DNA of 37,746 nucleotides from Terriglobia bacterium. GTDB taxonomy: Bacteria > Acidobacteriota > Terriglobia > Bryobacterales > Bryobacteraceae. The notes below the pieces were generated by a model. That model saw nothing but the letters and a program-made list of their open reading frames with translations, was not told the DNA's origin and searched no databases. The stretch is from the NCBI GenBank assembly GCA_025363475.1, contig JANYDS010000068.1, forward strand, positions 1 through 37,746, given 5' to 3'. Made by a program: the position numbers and the translations under genes. Shown here one piece after another: positions 24,628-33,488 of this stretch; positions within the stretch are counted from its first letter, which is position 1; every line of letters starts with the position of its first letter.

Positions 24628-26235
24628 GTGAGCAATGTCTTGAACGAAGAAAAGAAGAAACAGGTCATCGCGCTGGGCCAACTTGGTTGGGCGCTTCGTC
24701 GTATTGAAGAGGCCACCGGTGTCCGCCGGGAGACCGCAGCAGGGTATTTAAAGGCCGCAGGCATCCCGGTGCGGCAACCAGGCGGCTGGGGTCGGCGGAA
24801 AACACCGGCACTTTCAAAACCGGCCAATGAGGTGACCACCGACCCTGAGGCGTCAAAACCGGCCAATGGGAAGAAGCTGACCACCGACTCTGGCGATCCG
24901 AAACCGTCGCCAGGTCTAAATGCCAGCACCAGCGAACCATACAGCGAACTCATCGCCCGAGCGCTGTCGCTCGGGCGCAACGCCACGTCTGTCTGGCAAG
25001 AACTGGTGGACAGGTATGGCTTCACCGGCTCCTATGAGAGCGTCAAACGCTACGCCCGCAAACTACGCGGCACTCAATCGCCTGAAGCGTGCGGCATCAT
25101 CGAGACAGCCCCGGGCGAAGAGTCGCAGGTCGATTACGGAACCGGCCCCATGGTCCGCGATGCGCAAACCGGCAAGTACCGGCGCACGCGTCTTTTCGTG
25201 CTGACGCTCGGCTTCAGCCGCAAGTGCGTCCGGCTTCTCCGCCTCCATTCCAGCACCCGCATCTGGGCCGAACTGCACGAGCAGGCCTTCCGCCGACTGG
25301 GCGGCGTCACCAGATTCGTCATCCCCGACAACCTGAAAGAAGGCGTGCTCAAGCCCGACATTTACGACCCGGTTTTGAATCCGCTCGATCGCGATGTACT
25401 GGCCCACTATGGTGCTGTAGCCATGCCGTGCCGCATGCGGCATCCCGACCGGAAGGGCAAAGTGGAATCCGGCGTCGGCCACGCACAGAGGACGCCGCTG
25501 AAAGGGCAGCGCTTCGAGAGCCTGGAAGCCGCTTACGATGTATCTCGACCGCTGGGAAGAACGCTGGGCCGATACGCGCATCCACGGCACCACCAAACGT
25601 CAGGTCTCGGCCATGTTCGCCGAAGAGAGACCTTCGCTCAAGCCACTGCCGCTGGAGCCGTTTCGCTATTACCAGTACGGCGAACGCACGGTGCATCTGG
25701 ATGGATGCATCGAGGTGGAAGCCGCTTACTACAGTGCCCCGCCGGGCTGGATTACCCGCATTGTGCACGTCCAGTGGGATGGTCTGCACGTTCGTCTGCT
25801 CGATCCGCGTACAGGGCAACTGCTGCGTGAGCATCTGCGTCAGGCGCGCGGACGCCGCCGCATCGAAGATGCCGACCGTGCGAAGCGCACACCACTGGGC
25901 ACCGTGCAACTGCTCGAACGGGCCGCGAGGTCCGGACCGCATATCGGCCAGTTCACCAAAACCCTTTATGAACTAAAGGCCGAAGCCTCAGTACGCCGCA
26001 TTCCGGGCATTCTGTCCTTTGGCAAAAATACGGTGTGGCGCGCGTCGACGATGCCTGTGCCGCCGCGCTGGAACTCGAAGTTTACGACTACGGCTTCGTG
26101 CGCCGCTATCTCGAACGCAAATCGCAGCCGCCCATCAGTCTGCGGCAAGTCGATCCCCTGATCCGCCAACTCAATCTTTACCGCGATCTCATCGAACAAC
26201 GTACTCAGCAAGACAACCAGGAGCCCCCTCAATGA
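24628..26235 (+). pseudogene. istA: IS21 transposase IstA, interrupted by two frameshifts
   Basis: IstA is the DDE transposase of IS21 elements. The reading frame begins at a GTG (24628) with a helix-turn-helix (about 10-48), then a linker with two SKPAN repeats (63-67, 76-80), and the DDE core: D169 in SQVDYG, D234 in IPDNLKEG, E280 in KGKVESG. At about 25528-25540 (near SLEAAYDV) the frame must shift +1 to continue as YLDRWEERWADTRIHGTTKR. At a run of five A's (26024-26028) it must shift -1 to continue as KKYGVARVDDACAAALELEV and reach the stop at 26235, which overlaps istB. The A-run shift could be slippage or a one-base deletion; the first has no such explanation. Probably inactive unless the assembly is wrong. 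Confidence 0.85.
24816..24868 (+). repeat. Copies of the IS21 end repeat inside istA
   Basis: AAAACCGGCCAATG, the motif repeated in both element ends, occurs twice more inside the istA coding sequence (24816-24829 and 24855-24868), in the same direction as the left-end copies and followed by GGTGACCACC- or CTGACCACC-like sequence. In the protein they encode the SKPAN repeats in the linker between the helix-turn-helix and the DDE core. Confidence 0.9.
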
Positions 26236-26975
26236 ACATCGGCGAACTACAACGCGCATTACGCCAACTCCGGCTCAGCGGCATGGCCGCCGTTCTGGAA
26301 ACACGTTTACATCAGGCTCAGGCCGAACCCATGGCACCCAACGATCTGATCTCGTGTCTGATCTCGGATGAACTCATGCTTCGCTCGGACCGCCTGCTCG
26401 AACGCCGCCGCAAACAGGCGGGCTTTCGCGATGCCCATCGCGCGCTCGACAGCTTCGACTTCACCTTCAATCCGAAGATGAACCGCAGCCTGGTTTTCGA
26501 TCTGGCCACCTGCGGTTTCATCGGCAGACGAGAAGACGCTCTTTTTCTCGGCCCCGGCGGTACAGGCAAGAGCCATCTGGCACAGGCCATCGGACAGGCC
26601 GCCATTCTGCAGGGGTATCGTGTCTTCTACCGCGAAGCGCATGTGTTGCTCGATGAACTGGCCGATGCGGTGGCCGACGGCAAGCGCAAGCAGTACCTCG
26701 AATCTCTGTCTGCGGTTCCCCTGCTGATTATCGACGACTTCGGAATGCGCAAACTCCCGCTCACCGCCGCCGAGGATCTGCTGGAGATCGTCATGCGCCG
26801 ATACGAACGCGCGAGCACGTTGCTGACGTCAAACAGACCGGTCGAAGACTGGGGAAAACTCCTCGGCGATACTGCGGCGGTCAGTTCCATGCTCGACCGC
26901 CTTCTTCACCACGGCCACGTTCTGAAGTGTGGGCCTCGCAGCTGGCGCACTAAAGCTTCCGCGAGCGTTGCATGA
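26232..26975 (+). CDS. istB: IS21 helper ATPase IstB
   Basis: IstB is an AAA+ ATPase related to DnaA/DnaC that assembles on DNA and stimulates IstA-driven transposition. The 247-residue product starts at the ATG overlapping the istA stop (ATGA). It has the N-terminal IS21 helper region (LQRALRQLRLSGMAAVLETR), Walker A GPGGTGKSHLA (about 106-116), Walker B LLIIDDFGM, sensor-1 region STLLTSNRPVEDWGKLL, and a C-terminal arginine-containing segment DRLLHHGHVLKCGPRSWR. The length is normal for the family and no disruption is seen. The Walker A has GG where many IstB proteins have GP or PP, a tolerated variant. Confidence 0.93.
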   Translation: MNIGELQRALRQLRLSGMAAVLETRLHQAQAEPMAPNDLISCLISDELMLRSDRLLERRRKQAGFRDAHRALDSFDFTFNPKMNRSLVFDLATCGFIGRREDALFLGPGGTGKSHLAQAIGQAAILQGYRVFYREAHVLLDELADAVADGKRKQYLESLSAVPLLIIDDFGMRKLPLTAAEDLLEIVMRRYERASTLLTSNRPVEDWGKLLGDTAAVSSMLDRLLHHGHVLKCGPRSWRTKASASVA

Positions 26976-27206
26976 GTCCGGAATCAGCCTGCGGCAGCCA
27001 GGAAGTTGATCTCCCCCTTTCCCCCTCCTGGGGCAAGCCGGGGCGGGCGGGTTCCCCCCACGCCGCAACAACGCGGCTCCCCCCTCAAGAGGGGCTGCCG
27101 CCCCCTTGTGCATCCCCCGCACGAACGCGGATTCCGTCGCGAATGCAAATTCAACCTTGCAGAAACCGTCACAGCAAGGTAAAACTATGGCTGGTCCTGA
27201 TGCTTT
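26976..27206 (+). other. Gene-free 3' tail of the IS21 element, C-rich and structured
   Basis: This 231-bp stretch between istB and the right inverted repeat has no credible gene. The plus strand has many C-runs (27012-27118), so the minus strand has G-runs of three to six that could form quadruplex structures. A strong imperfect hairpin lies at 27073-27101 (GCGGC + CCCCTC / GAGGGG + GCCGC), and a second at 27154-27180 (ACCTTGC / GCAAGGT). Such structure may slow polymerase and insulate the element; that is inference. Confidence 0.6.
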
Positions 27207-27264
27207 CTCATTGGCCGGTTTTCAGGTGACCACCATTGGCCGGTTTTGGGGTGACCGCTGAGGA
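27207..27264 (+). repeat. Right inverted repeat of the IS21 element
   Basis: The right end is the near-perfect inverse of the left end and contains CATTGGCCGGTTTT twice (27209-27222 and 27234-27247), ending in GGGGTGACCGCTGAGGA. The 92 bp between it and the next gene (27265-27356) show nothing recognisable. Confidence 0.88.
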
Positions 27265-27356
27265 TCCTGGGCCGTCGACGTCACAGGGTAATCCCCAGGT
27301 TGCATCAAACGCTCCCTTTCAAAACCGGTTCGGCACTGCATCAAATCTTTATTGCA

Positions 27357-27737
27357 TTACCCGGCGATAGCTTTGCAACGTTCGCACGTCACTCGACTAA
27401 TATCGGAATTCAGCGGCTCATTTACGAACTTCTCACCACACGCGATCAGACCGTTTCTCTCGAAGTGAATCTTATACTGGCCAGGTATGGGATTTTGATT
27501 ACTGAATCGCGGCGACCTGTTCATTACCTTTCGGCAAGCTAAGCACTCTCTACCAGTAAGAATATTGCTTACCGGCGGTATTCGATCTTCGGTCTTGTGG
27601 GAATCGCACAAGGTCTGAATTGGCCACGCTCCATCTCGCTTCAGCCGTACTATGTGAGGTGTCCCGGTCTTTCTAAACGAAACAGTTCTGAAGGTTTCAG
27701 ATGGCTTGCCTGGCTCCATTTCGATACCATAACCCAA
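27357..27737 (-). CDS. Small protein with duplicated His/Cys zinc-type motif
   Basis: Starting 11 nt after the purF stop, this frame begins at a TTG (27737) or an in-frame ATG (27719) and encodes up to 126 residues. Two similar segments can be read. The first has H28, C44 and C65-x2-C68 (ending GRECLACRKVM); the second has H91, C100 and C118-x2-C121 (ending SRVTCERCKAI). This H...C...CxxC layout is what small zinc-binding or zinc-ribbon domains show, and the VTCxxC ending is familiar from phage-like and accessory proteins. Base composition is more AT-rich than the flanking purF, hinting at acquisition. I do not recognise a named family; the function is unknown. The purF side suggests read-through transcription. 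Confidence 0.5.
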   Translation of the reverse strand: MGYGIEMEPGKPSETFRTVSFRKTGTPHIVRLKRDGAWPIQTLCDSHKTEDRIPPVSNILTGRECLACRKVMNRSPRFSNQNPIPGQYKIHFERNGLIACGEKFVNEPLNSDISRVTCERCKAIAG

Positions 27738-27748
27738 GCAGCAGGGCG

Positions 27749-29185
27749 TTAACTGCCGGCTTTTTTGCCAGCCCGAACCAGATGTTCGATGTTGACGAAA
27801 TCAGACGGATAATCGCCGGTATAACAGGCGTAGCAGAACTCGTCTTTCACATCCGCCACTGACTTCTGTAGCGACCCCATACTGAGGTACGCCAGCGAAT
27901 CCGCCTCAATGAATTTGCGGATCTCTTCAATGGTGCTGTTAGCCGCAATCAGTTCACTCTTGTTCGGTGTATCCACTCCGTAGAAACAAGGCGAAATGGT
28001 AGGCGGGCAGGAAATACGCATATGCACTTCACGCGCCCCCGCATTACGCACCATACGCACAATCTTGCGGCTGGTAGTCCCGCGCACAATGGAATCGTCA
28101 ACAAGAATTACGCTCTTGCCTTCGAGCAAACTGCGCACCGGATTGAGCTTGAGCTTCACACCAAAATCGCGAATCGCCTGCGAAGGTTCAATGAACGTGC
28201 GGCCCACATAGTGATTGCGGATCAGAGCCTGCTTGTAGGGCAAACCGGACTCGCCCGCATAACCCAGCGCCGCAGCGTTTCCGGAATCAGGCACCGGCAC
28301 TACAATGTCTGCCGCAGCAGGAGCTTCCCGCGCCAGCATCACGCCCATAGCCTCGCGCGATTCCTGTACGGGTCTGCCAAAAACAATCGAATCCGGCCGC
28401 GAAAAATAAACGTGCTCAAACACGCACTGCGACAGTTTTTTCTGGGGAGCATAACGCTCGCGGCTCACGCCCTCCGGGCCTACAATTACCATCTCACCCG
28501 GCTGCACATCGTTCAGATAAACAGCATTGATCAGATCGAACGCGCAGGTTTCAGAGGCAAACACATGCGCGGCAGGTCCGCTGCTCGATTCCAGCTGCCC
28601 CATCGCCAGCGGACGGAACCCCTGCGGATCACGGGCCACGATAATGCGGTCTTCCGCGAGAAACACCAGTGAAAATGCGCCTTCCAGCTGCAGCAGAGCA
28701 TCGCGCAGCGCAGCCGCCAGAGTCTTCTCGCGGGAATGTGCCACCAGATGCAGAATCACTTCGGTATCGCTCGAAGCCTGGAAAATTGCACCATTGGCTT
28801 CCAGATCAGCCCGCAGCGCTGCGGCATTGGTGATATTGCCGTTGTGCGCGACAGCAATGCGGCCCTTGTTGCACTGCACGGAAAAAGGCTGGGCATTGCG
28901 CTCCACGGTATCGCCCGTAGTTGAATAGCGCGTGTGCCCAATCGCCATGTAACCCGGCAGATTTTTCAGCACCGGCACGGTGAAAATATCGGCCACATGG
29001 CCCATCGCTTTAGTGGTGTGGATGGTCCCGCCATCACTGGTGGAAATACCCGCGCTCTCCTGCCCGCGATGCTGCAGAGCGTAGAGCGAAAGGTAGGCCA
29101 GTTTCGATGCTTCACTATGGCCGTAAATGGCCGCGACCCCGCACTCTTCGTGCAGCTTGTCGGAAAAAATGTTTTTATCAGGCAT
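27749..29185 (-). CDS. purF: Amidophosphoribosyltransferase PurF
   Basis: PurF catalyses the first committed step of purine synthesis: PRPP plus glutamine to phosphoribosylamine. The start ATG at 29185 lies within the end of purL (8-nt overlap), which is preferred over a longer open frame; it gives 478 residues. C15 in HEECGVA is the catalytic N-terminal nucleophile, so a 14-residue propeptide is expected to be removed as in Bacillus. The PRPP loop [13 protein letters not shown] is at about 359-371. Four cysteines at the positions expected for the [4Fe-4S] cluster are present (C214, C393, C451, C454), so this is the oxygen-sensitive Fe-S type. Confidence 0.96.
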   Translation of the reverse strand: MPDKNIFSDKLHEECGVAAIYGHSEASKLAYLSLYALQHRGQESAGISTSDGGTIHTTKAMGHVADIFTVPVLKNLPGYMAIGHTRYSTTGDTVERNAQPFSVQCNKGRIAVAHNGNITNAAALRADLEANGAIFQASSDTEVILHLVAHSREKTLAAALRDALLQLEGAFSLVFLAEDRIIVARDPQGFRPLAMGQLESSSGPAAHVFASETCAFDLINAVYLNDVQPGEMVIVGPEGVSRERYAPQKKLSQCVFEHVYFSRPDSIVFGRPVQESREAMGVMLAREAPAAADIVVPVPDSGNAAALGYAGESGLPYKQALIRNHYVGRTFIEPSQAIRDFGVKLKLNPVRSLLEGKSVILVDDSIVRGTTSRKIVRMVRNAGAREVHMRISCPPTISPCFYGVDTPNKSELIAANSTIEEIRKFIEADSLAYLSMGSLQKSVADVKDEFCYACYTGDYPSDFVNIEHLVRAGKKAGS

Positions 29186-31406
29186 GCACAACCTGTGAAA
29201 CCAGCCCCGGCAGTGCGTTTTCAAAGGATTGCTTAAGATCGTTCACCGGCGTATCGATCCACATAGAATCTCCGTCTCCGATCTGTAACCACCCCTTAAT
29301 TGTAACGCCGATCATAGGACATTCCACGTTGTGGCGGGCAGCTATTTCAAAAAGTTTAACCGCATCGAAGGTCGTGACCAGAATGCGCGATGGCGCTTCG
29401 TGAAACAGCGTCATTGCAGCGTTGTCTGAAGGTCCCAGTGCCACCACCGCGCCAATTTCGCTGGTGCAGCATTCACTCAGAGTCACGGCCAAACCACCAT
29501 CACTCAGATCATGCGCTGATTCCACCACACCAGCAGCAATCGCTTCCCGAATGCAGTCATGCACGCGCTTTTCTTTGGCCATATCCAGAAGCGGCGGAAG
29601 TCCCCAAAGCTCATTCAGGATCACTTTGGCATATTGACTGCTGCCAAACCGGATCTCGTCTGATTCCCCAATACCACCCAGCAAAACAACCACTGCACGT
29701 TCACTGCGGAACTGCACCGGCGCGGGGACCGCAGTCTGCATCAGACCCACAATACCCAGCACCGGAGTAGGATAAATCCCCTCGCCCAGCGTCTCGTTAT
29801 ACAGGCTGACATTGCCACCCGTGATGGGTGCATCAAAGAATGTGCAAGCCTCGGCAATCCCCTCGATGGCTTCCACTAACTGCGCCATGATTTCCGGGCG
29901 CTCCGGATTGCCGAAGTTCAAATTATTGGTAGCTGCAACGGGAATCGCACCCGTGGTCGCGAGGTTGCGGCAGCACTCCGCCACCGCCAGTTTCGCGCCT
30001 TCACGCGGATCCAGATAGCAGTAGCGGCCATTGCCATCAAGCGACATCGCAATCGACTGGTCAGTTTCCTTGACACGCACCACAGCTGCATCGGAACCAG
30101 GCCCCACGATTGTATTCGTGCGAACCGTGTAGTCGAATTGTTCCCAAATCCAGCGCTTCGAACACAGGTCCGGCGAACTCACCAGACGGAGCAGATCAGC
30201 ATTGAAATCCGCCGAAACCGGCAGCGCGAACGGCGGCTGCATCGGCGCTTTGCGAAATGGTTTTACATTGTGGGGCCGATCATACTTCGGCGCTTCATCG
30301 GCCAGCGCGGGGTTGGGAATTTCCACCTTGATTTCGCCCAGATGACGGACCCGCATATTGCCGTCTTCCGTTACAACGCCAATCGTGACCGCATCCAGAC
30401 CCCACTTGCGGAAGACCCGGAAAACTTCCTCTTCCCTGCCTTTTTCGGCCACAATCAACATGCGCTCCTGGGATTCAGAGAGCAGCATTTCATAAGCCGT
30501 CATGCCCGGTTCGCGCTGCGGCACCAGATCAAGATCGATATCGATACCCACTCCGCCGCGGCTGCCCATTTCGCAGGTGGAAGACGTGAGTCCCGCAGCG
30601 CCCATGTCCTGAATCGCCACGATCGCGCCGGTTTTCATGGCTTCGATACAGGCTTCGAGCAACAGCTTTTCAAGAAACGGATCGCCCACCTGAACGTTGG
30701 GGCGCTTCTGCTTCGACTCTTCAGTAAACTCCGCGCTGGCCATAGAAGCCCCGTGAATACCATCGCGCCCTGTCTTCGCGCCTACATAGATAACAGGATT
30801 GCCAAGGCCCGACGCCCTGGCATAGAACACTTCGTTCTCTTTGCAAATACCGAGCGCAAAAACATTCACCAGAGGGTTCGCCGAATAGCACTCCTCAAAC
30901 ACACATTCGCCGCCCACCGTCGGAACGCCAAAGCAATTTCCATAGTGCGAAATGCCGCTCACCACGCCTTCCACAATGCGCTGATTGCGGGCTGCGTGCG
31001 GAGAGTTTACCGGCGGTCCGAAGCGGAGCGAATCCAGCACCGCGATGGGGCGCGCACCCATGGTGAAAATGTCCCGCAAAATGCCACCTACGCCGGTGGC
31101 CGCGCCTTGAAACGGTTCGATGTAGCTGGGGTGGTTGTGCGATTCAATCTTGAACGCCACAACCCAGCCGCCGCCTATGCCGATGATGCCGGCATTCTCA
31201 CCCGGCCCCTGCACTACATATTTGCCTGTCACGGGAAGCTTCTTTAGATGGATGCGCGAACTCTTATAAGAGCAGTGTTCGCTCCACATCACGCTGAAGA
31301 CACCCAGTTCGGTATAGCTCGGCTCGCGTCCCAGCAGGGAGACGATTTTGTCGTACTCCGCGACAGAAAGCTGATGTTGCGTGATCAGCTCAGGAGTGAT
31401 GGTCAT
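29178..31406 (-). CDS. purL: Phosphoribosylformylglycinamidine synthase, PurL subunit
   Basis: PurL converts FGAR to FGAM with ATP and ammonia supplied by PurQ. The 742-residue length is the small PurL type, which works as a complex with PurQ and PurS rather than the 1300-residue fused enzyme. Visible: an N-terminal PurS-like/linker part with [14 protein letters not shown], two AIRS-like halves, [20 protein letters not shown] as the ATP/metal segment, and [15 protein letters not shown]. The start overlaps the purQ stop by 4 nt, and its stop overlaps purF by 8 nt. No purS is visible in the window. Confidence 0.96.
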   Translation of the reverse strand: MTITPELITQHQLSVAEYDKIVSLLGREPSYTELGVFSVMWSEHCSYKSSRIHLKKLPVTGKYVVQGPGENAGIIGIGGGWVVAFKIESHNHPSYIEPFQGAATGVGGILRDIFTMGARPIAVLDSLRFGPPVNSPHAARNQRIVEGVVSGISHYGNCFGVPTVGGECVFEECYSANPLVNVFALGICKENEVFYARASGLGNPVIYVGAKTGRDGIHGASMASAEFTEESKQKRPNVQVGDPFLEKLLLEACIEAMKTGAIVAIQDMGAAGLTSSTCEMGSRGGVGIDIDLDLVPQREPGMTAYEMLLSESQERMLIVAEKGREEEVFRVFRKWGLDAVTIGVVTEDGNMRVRHLGEIKVEIPNPALADEAPKYDRPHNVKPFRKAPMQPPFALPVSADFNADLLRLVSSPDLCSKRWIWEQFDYTVRTNTIVGPGSDAAVVRVKETDQSIAMSLDGNGRYCYLDPREGAKLAVAECCRNLATTGAIPVAATNNLNFGNPERPEIMAQLVEAIEGIAEACTFFDAPITGGNVSLYNETLGEGIYPTPVLGIVGLMQTAVPAPVQFRSERAVVVLLGGIGESDEIRFGSSQYAKVILNELWGLPPLLDMAKEKRVHDCIREAIAAGVVESAHDLSDGGLAVTLSECCTSEIGAVVALGPSDNAAMTLFHEAPSRILVTTFDAVKLFEIAARHNVECPMIGVTIKGWLQIGDGDSMWIDTPVNDLKQSFENALPGLVSQVVHA

Positions 31407-32101
31407 TTTGCGTTAAGTGAGAGGGCAGAGACGGATGAAAGTATGGACTGGAAGACCCCGAGGCCTTCCACTGACCCCATCAAAGGGTCACAGGCACGTT
31501 CCGGATGCGGCATCATGCCGAGGACGTTGCGTTCGCGATTGAGAATGCCCGCAATGTCGCGGACGGAACCGTTGGGGTTTTCCAGATATCGGAAAGCTAC
31601 GCGGTCTTCGCGTTCAAGTTCATCCAGCGTGGCTTCGTCGGCGAAGTAGCGGCCATCGCCATGAGCGACCGGCACATGAATGATTTCACCTTTGCGCATG
31701 GTCGCTGTGAATGGTGAATCTACCGTTTCGGTACGCAGCGCAACCTGTTTGCAGATGAATTTGAGGTGTTCGTTACGCAGCAGCGCGCCCGGCAGCAAAC
31801 CAGCTTCCACCAGAATCTGGAAACCATTGCAAATACCGAGGACCAGCCCGCCTGCAGCAGCGAACTCTCTCACTGAAGACATCACCGGAGAGAAACGCGC
31901 AATGGCACCGCAGCGCAGATAATCGCCATAAGAAAAGCCGCCCGGCAGGACGACGGCATCCACGCCGTTCAGCGTGGAAGAGTCATGCCAGATATATTCG
32001 GCGCTGCACTCGCCGGGGGCAGCGTGCAGATTCCGATTGACCGCGTACCAGGCATCGTGGTCGCAATTGCTGCCAGGGAAGACGATTACGCCGACTTTCA
32101 T
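31403..32101 (-). CDS. purQ: Phosphoribosylformylglycinamidine synthase, PurQ glutaminase
   Basis: PurQ hydrolyses glutamine and passes ammonia to PurL. The 232-residue class I amidotransferase shows the nucleophile C91 in [11 protein letters not shown] and the H199/E201 pair in [10 protein letters not shown], and begins with [14 protein letters not shown]. It is first in the purQ-purL-purF group. The 125 nt to the divergent gene at 32227 contain no purS frame. No good Shine-Dalgarno sequence is seen before the ATG. Confidence 0.96.
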   Translation of the reverse strand: MKVGVIVFPGSNCDHDAWYAVNRNLHAAPGECSAEYIWHDSSTLNGVDAVVLPGGFSYGDYLRCGAIARFSPVMSSVREFAAAGGLVLGICNGFQILVEAGLLPGALLRNEHLKFICKQVALRTETVDSPFTATMRKGEIIHVPVAHGDGRYFADEATLDELEREDRVAFRYLENPNGSVRDIAGILNRERNVLGMMPHPERACDPLMGSVEGLGVFQSILSSVSALSLNAK

Positions 32102-32226
32102 GGGGGAACTTACAGTCTACCAGCCCCGTGCGATACAACAATGTCGTTGCGGAGTGAAAAGCGGCGAATCGGGGCGTTTCTGGTACACTTTGTTCCTGGC
32201 GATTCCAGCCATTCGGAGAGCTCTCG

Positions 32227-33441
32227 ATGCGACGTCTTCTGCTTGCTATTGCCGTGGTGCTGCTTACCCTTGATTCCCGGCTGGAGTCTCAACAGCAACC
32301 GACTAAAGTGCCCGGCCACTACCTCTTTGCCTGGACTGGCGACGCCTCGCACAAGGGCAATGACTTTCTTACCGTGATCGACGCAGACCCGGCGTCAAAA
32401 TCATACGGAAAGCTGGTGACCACCCTCGCAACCGACCAGCAGTCGGTTCGGATTCATCACACGGAATATGTGTTGCATATGAGCGGAATGCTTTTTGCGA
32501 ACGATCACGATGCCGGCCGCACGTTTATCTTTGATGTGCGCGATCCGCTGCATCCGAAGGCCGTGACCTCGTTCACCGACATGGCCGGTTACATGCACCC
32601 GCACTCCTACGTTCGGCTTCCAAATGGGAACGTTCTGGTCACTTTCCAGCACGTGCACCATGGCGCGGGCGAAGGGCAGATGGGTGGCAGCGGTGGACTG
32701 GTGGAAATTGACAACCAGGGCAAACTAGTCCGGTCTGCGAGTTCAGCGGATCCATCATTCCCCGGAGCGCTGCTGACCCCCTACAGCCTGGCCGTGCTTC
32801 CCGAACTCGACAGGGTGGTCTCCACCAACTCTTCCATGGACGACGTGAACGTTTTCAGCGGTGTGACGTACCAGGTCTGGCGGTTGTCTGACCTGAAGCT
32901 GTTGAAGACTGCTTTCCTCGATGTGGACAAAAATCTTTACAGCCACGTGAGTCCGGAAGAGGCGCGCATCGGGCCGGACGGCGCAGTGTACATTCAAACG
33001 CTGGCCTGCGGCATCGAGCGTATCAGCGACGTGGACAAGGACCAGCCCGTCTCGAAGCTGGTGTATACCTTTCCTGGCTCTTCGTGCGGAGTCCCGACGA
33101 TCGTTGGTCACTATCTGGTACAGAGCGTACCGCTGATGCACGGCTTGATTGTGCTGGATATTGCCAACGGGAATAAGCCTGTAGAAGTTTCGCGGTTGAA
33201 GCTCAATGACAACTATTTTTCACACTGGACCGGATGGGACGCGAAGACCGGTCGCGTCGTCGTAACCGGAGATCAGGCGCGTCTGTATCTGGTGAAACTG
33301 GACCAGTCAACGGGCGCTCTCACCATGGACACTGCGTTTCACGATGCGAGCGGAAAACCTGGCTTCGACTTTGCCAGTCGAAAGTGGCCCCATGGCTGGC
33401 AAGGCACAGGAGAGCCTCACGGGGTGGTTTTTTCTCGCTAA
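32227..33441 (+). CDS. Exported selenium-binding-protein (SBP56)-like beta-propeller
   Basis: A 404-residue protein with a signal peptide (MRRLLLAIAVVLLTLDSRLES, cleavage about 21). The body looks like a seven-bladed propeller of the SBP56/methanethiol-oxidase group: HHTEYVLH (77-84), FIFDVRDPLHP, HPHSYVRLPNGNVLVTFQ (124-141), LLTPYSLAVLPELDRVVST and a PHGVVFSR end match the family's order of motifs. The CSSC-type cysteines following the HH motif in characterised members are missing here, so oxidase or selenium chemistry is doubtful. GGAGAG precedes the ATG by about 7 nt. It diverges from purQ, and the anchored hydrolase follows 47 nt later. Confidence 0.65.
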   Translation: MRRLLLAIAVVLLTLDSRLESQQQPTKVPGHYLFAWTGDASHKGNDFLTVIDADPASKSYGKLVTTLATDQQSVRIHHTEYVLHMSGMLFANDHDAGRTFIFDVRDPLHPKAVTSFTDMAGYMHPHSYVRLPNGNVLVTFQHVHHGAGEGQMGGSGGLVEIDNQGKLVRSASSADPSFPGALLTPYSLAVLPELDRVVSTNSSMDDVNVFSGVTYQVWRLSDLKLLKTAFLDVDKNLYSHVSPEEARIGPDGAVYIQTLACGIERISDVDKDQPVSKLVYTFPGSSCGVPTIVGHYLVQSVPLMHGLIVLDIANGNKPVEVSRLKLNDNYFSHWTGWDAKTGRVVVTGDQARLYLVKLDQSTGALTMDTAFHDASGKPGFDFASRKWPHGWQGTGEPHGVVFSR

Positions 33442-33488
33442 CAGGAGCAACACTAGTACTTTGCGGTACGCCATCACGGGAGGCCAGT

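Larger units (their letters stand above)
24524..27264 (+). mobile_element. IS21-family insertion sequence, both ends present
   Basis: A 2.74-kb element with istA (broken) and istB (intact), flanked by inverted repeats of nearly 60 bp (24524-24580 and 27207-27264). Each end holds two copies of AAAACCGGCCAATG in the multiple-repeat layout usual for IS21 ends. No clear target duplication was found: the arms extend into TCCTC/GAGGA, and the flanking bases do not match as a clean direct repeat. It lies between the thrS leader and a small gene downstream of purF. The istA frameshifts suggest that this copy cannot move by itself unless the shifts are sequencing errors or are recoded. Confidence 0.88.

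Noticed and set aside
26972-27229. Possible small gene after istB
   Set aside because: The translation is low-complexity P/S/R-rich and follows the C-runs. It is better read as structured non-coding tail of the element.
24515-27275. Target-site duplication of the IS21 element
   Set aside because: TCCT occurs near both ends, but taking it as the duplication would make the two termini unequal in length, so I do not claim one.
30138-31247. Plus-strand frame of about 370 codons opposite purL
   Set aside because: It is rich in R, H and A with no family features, while purL is intact.
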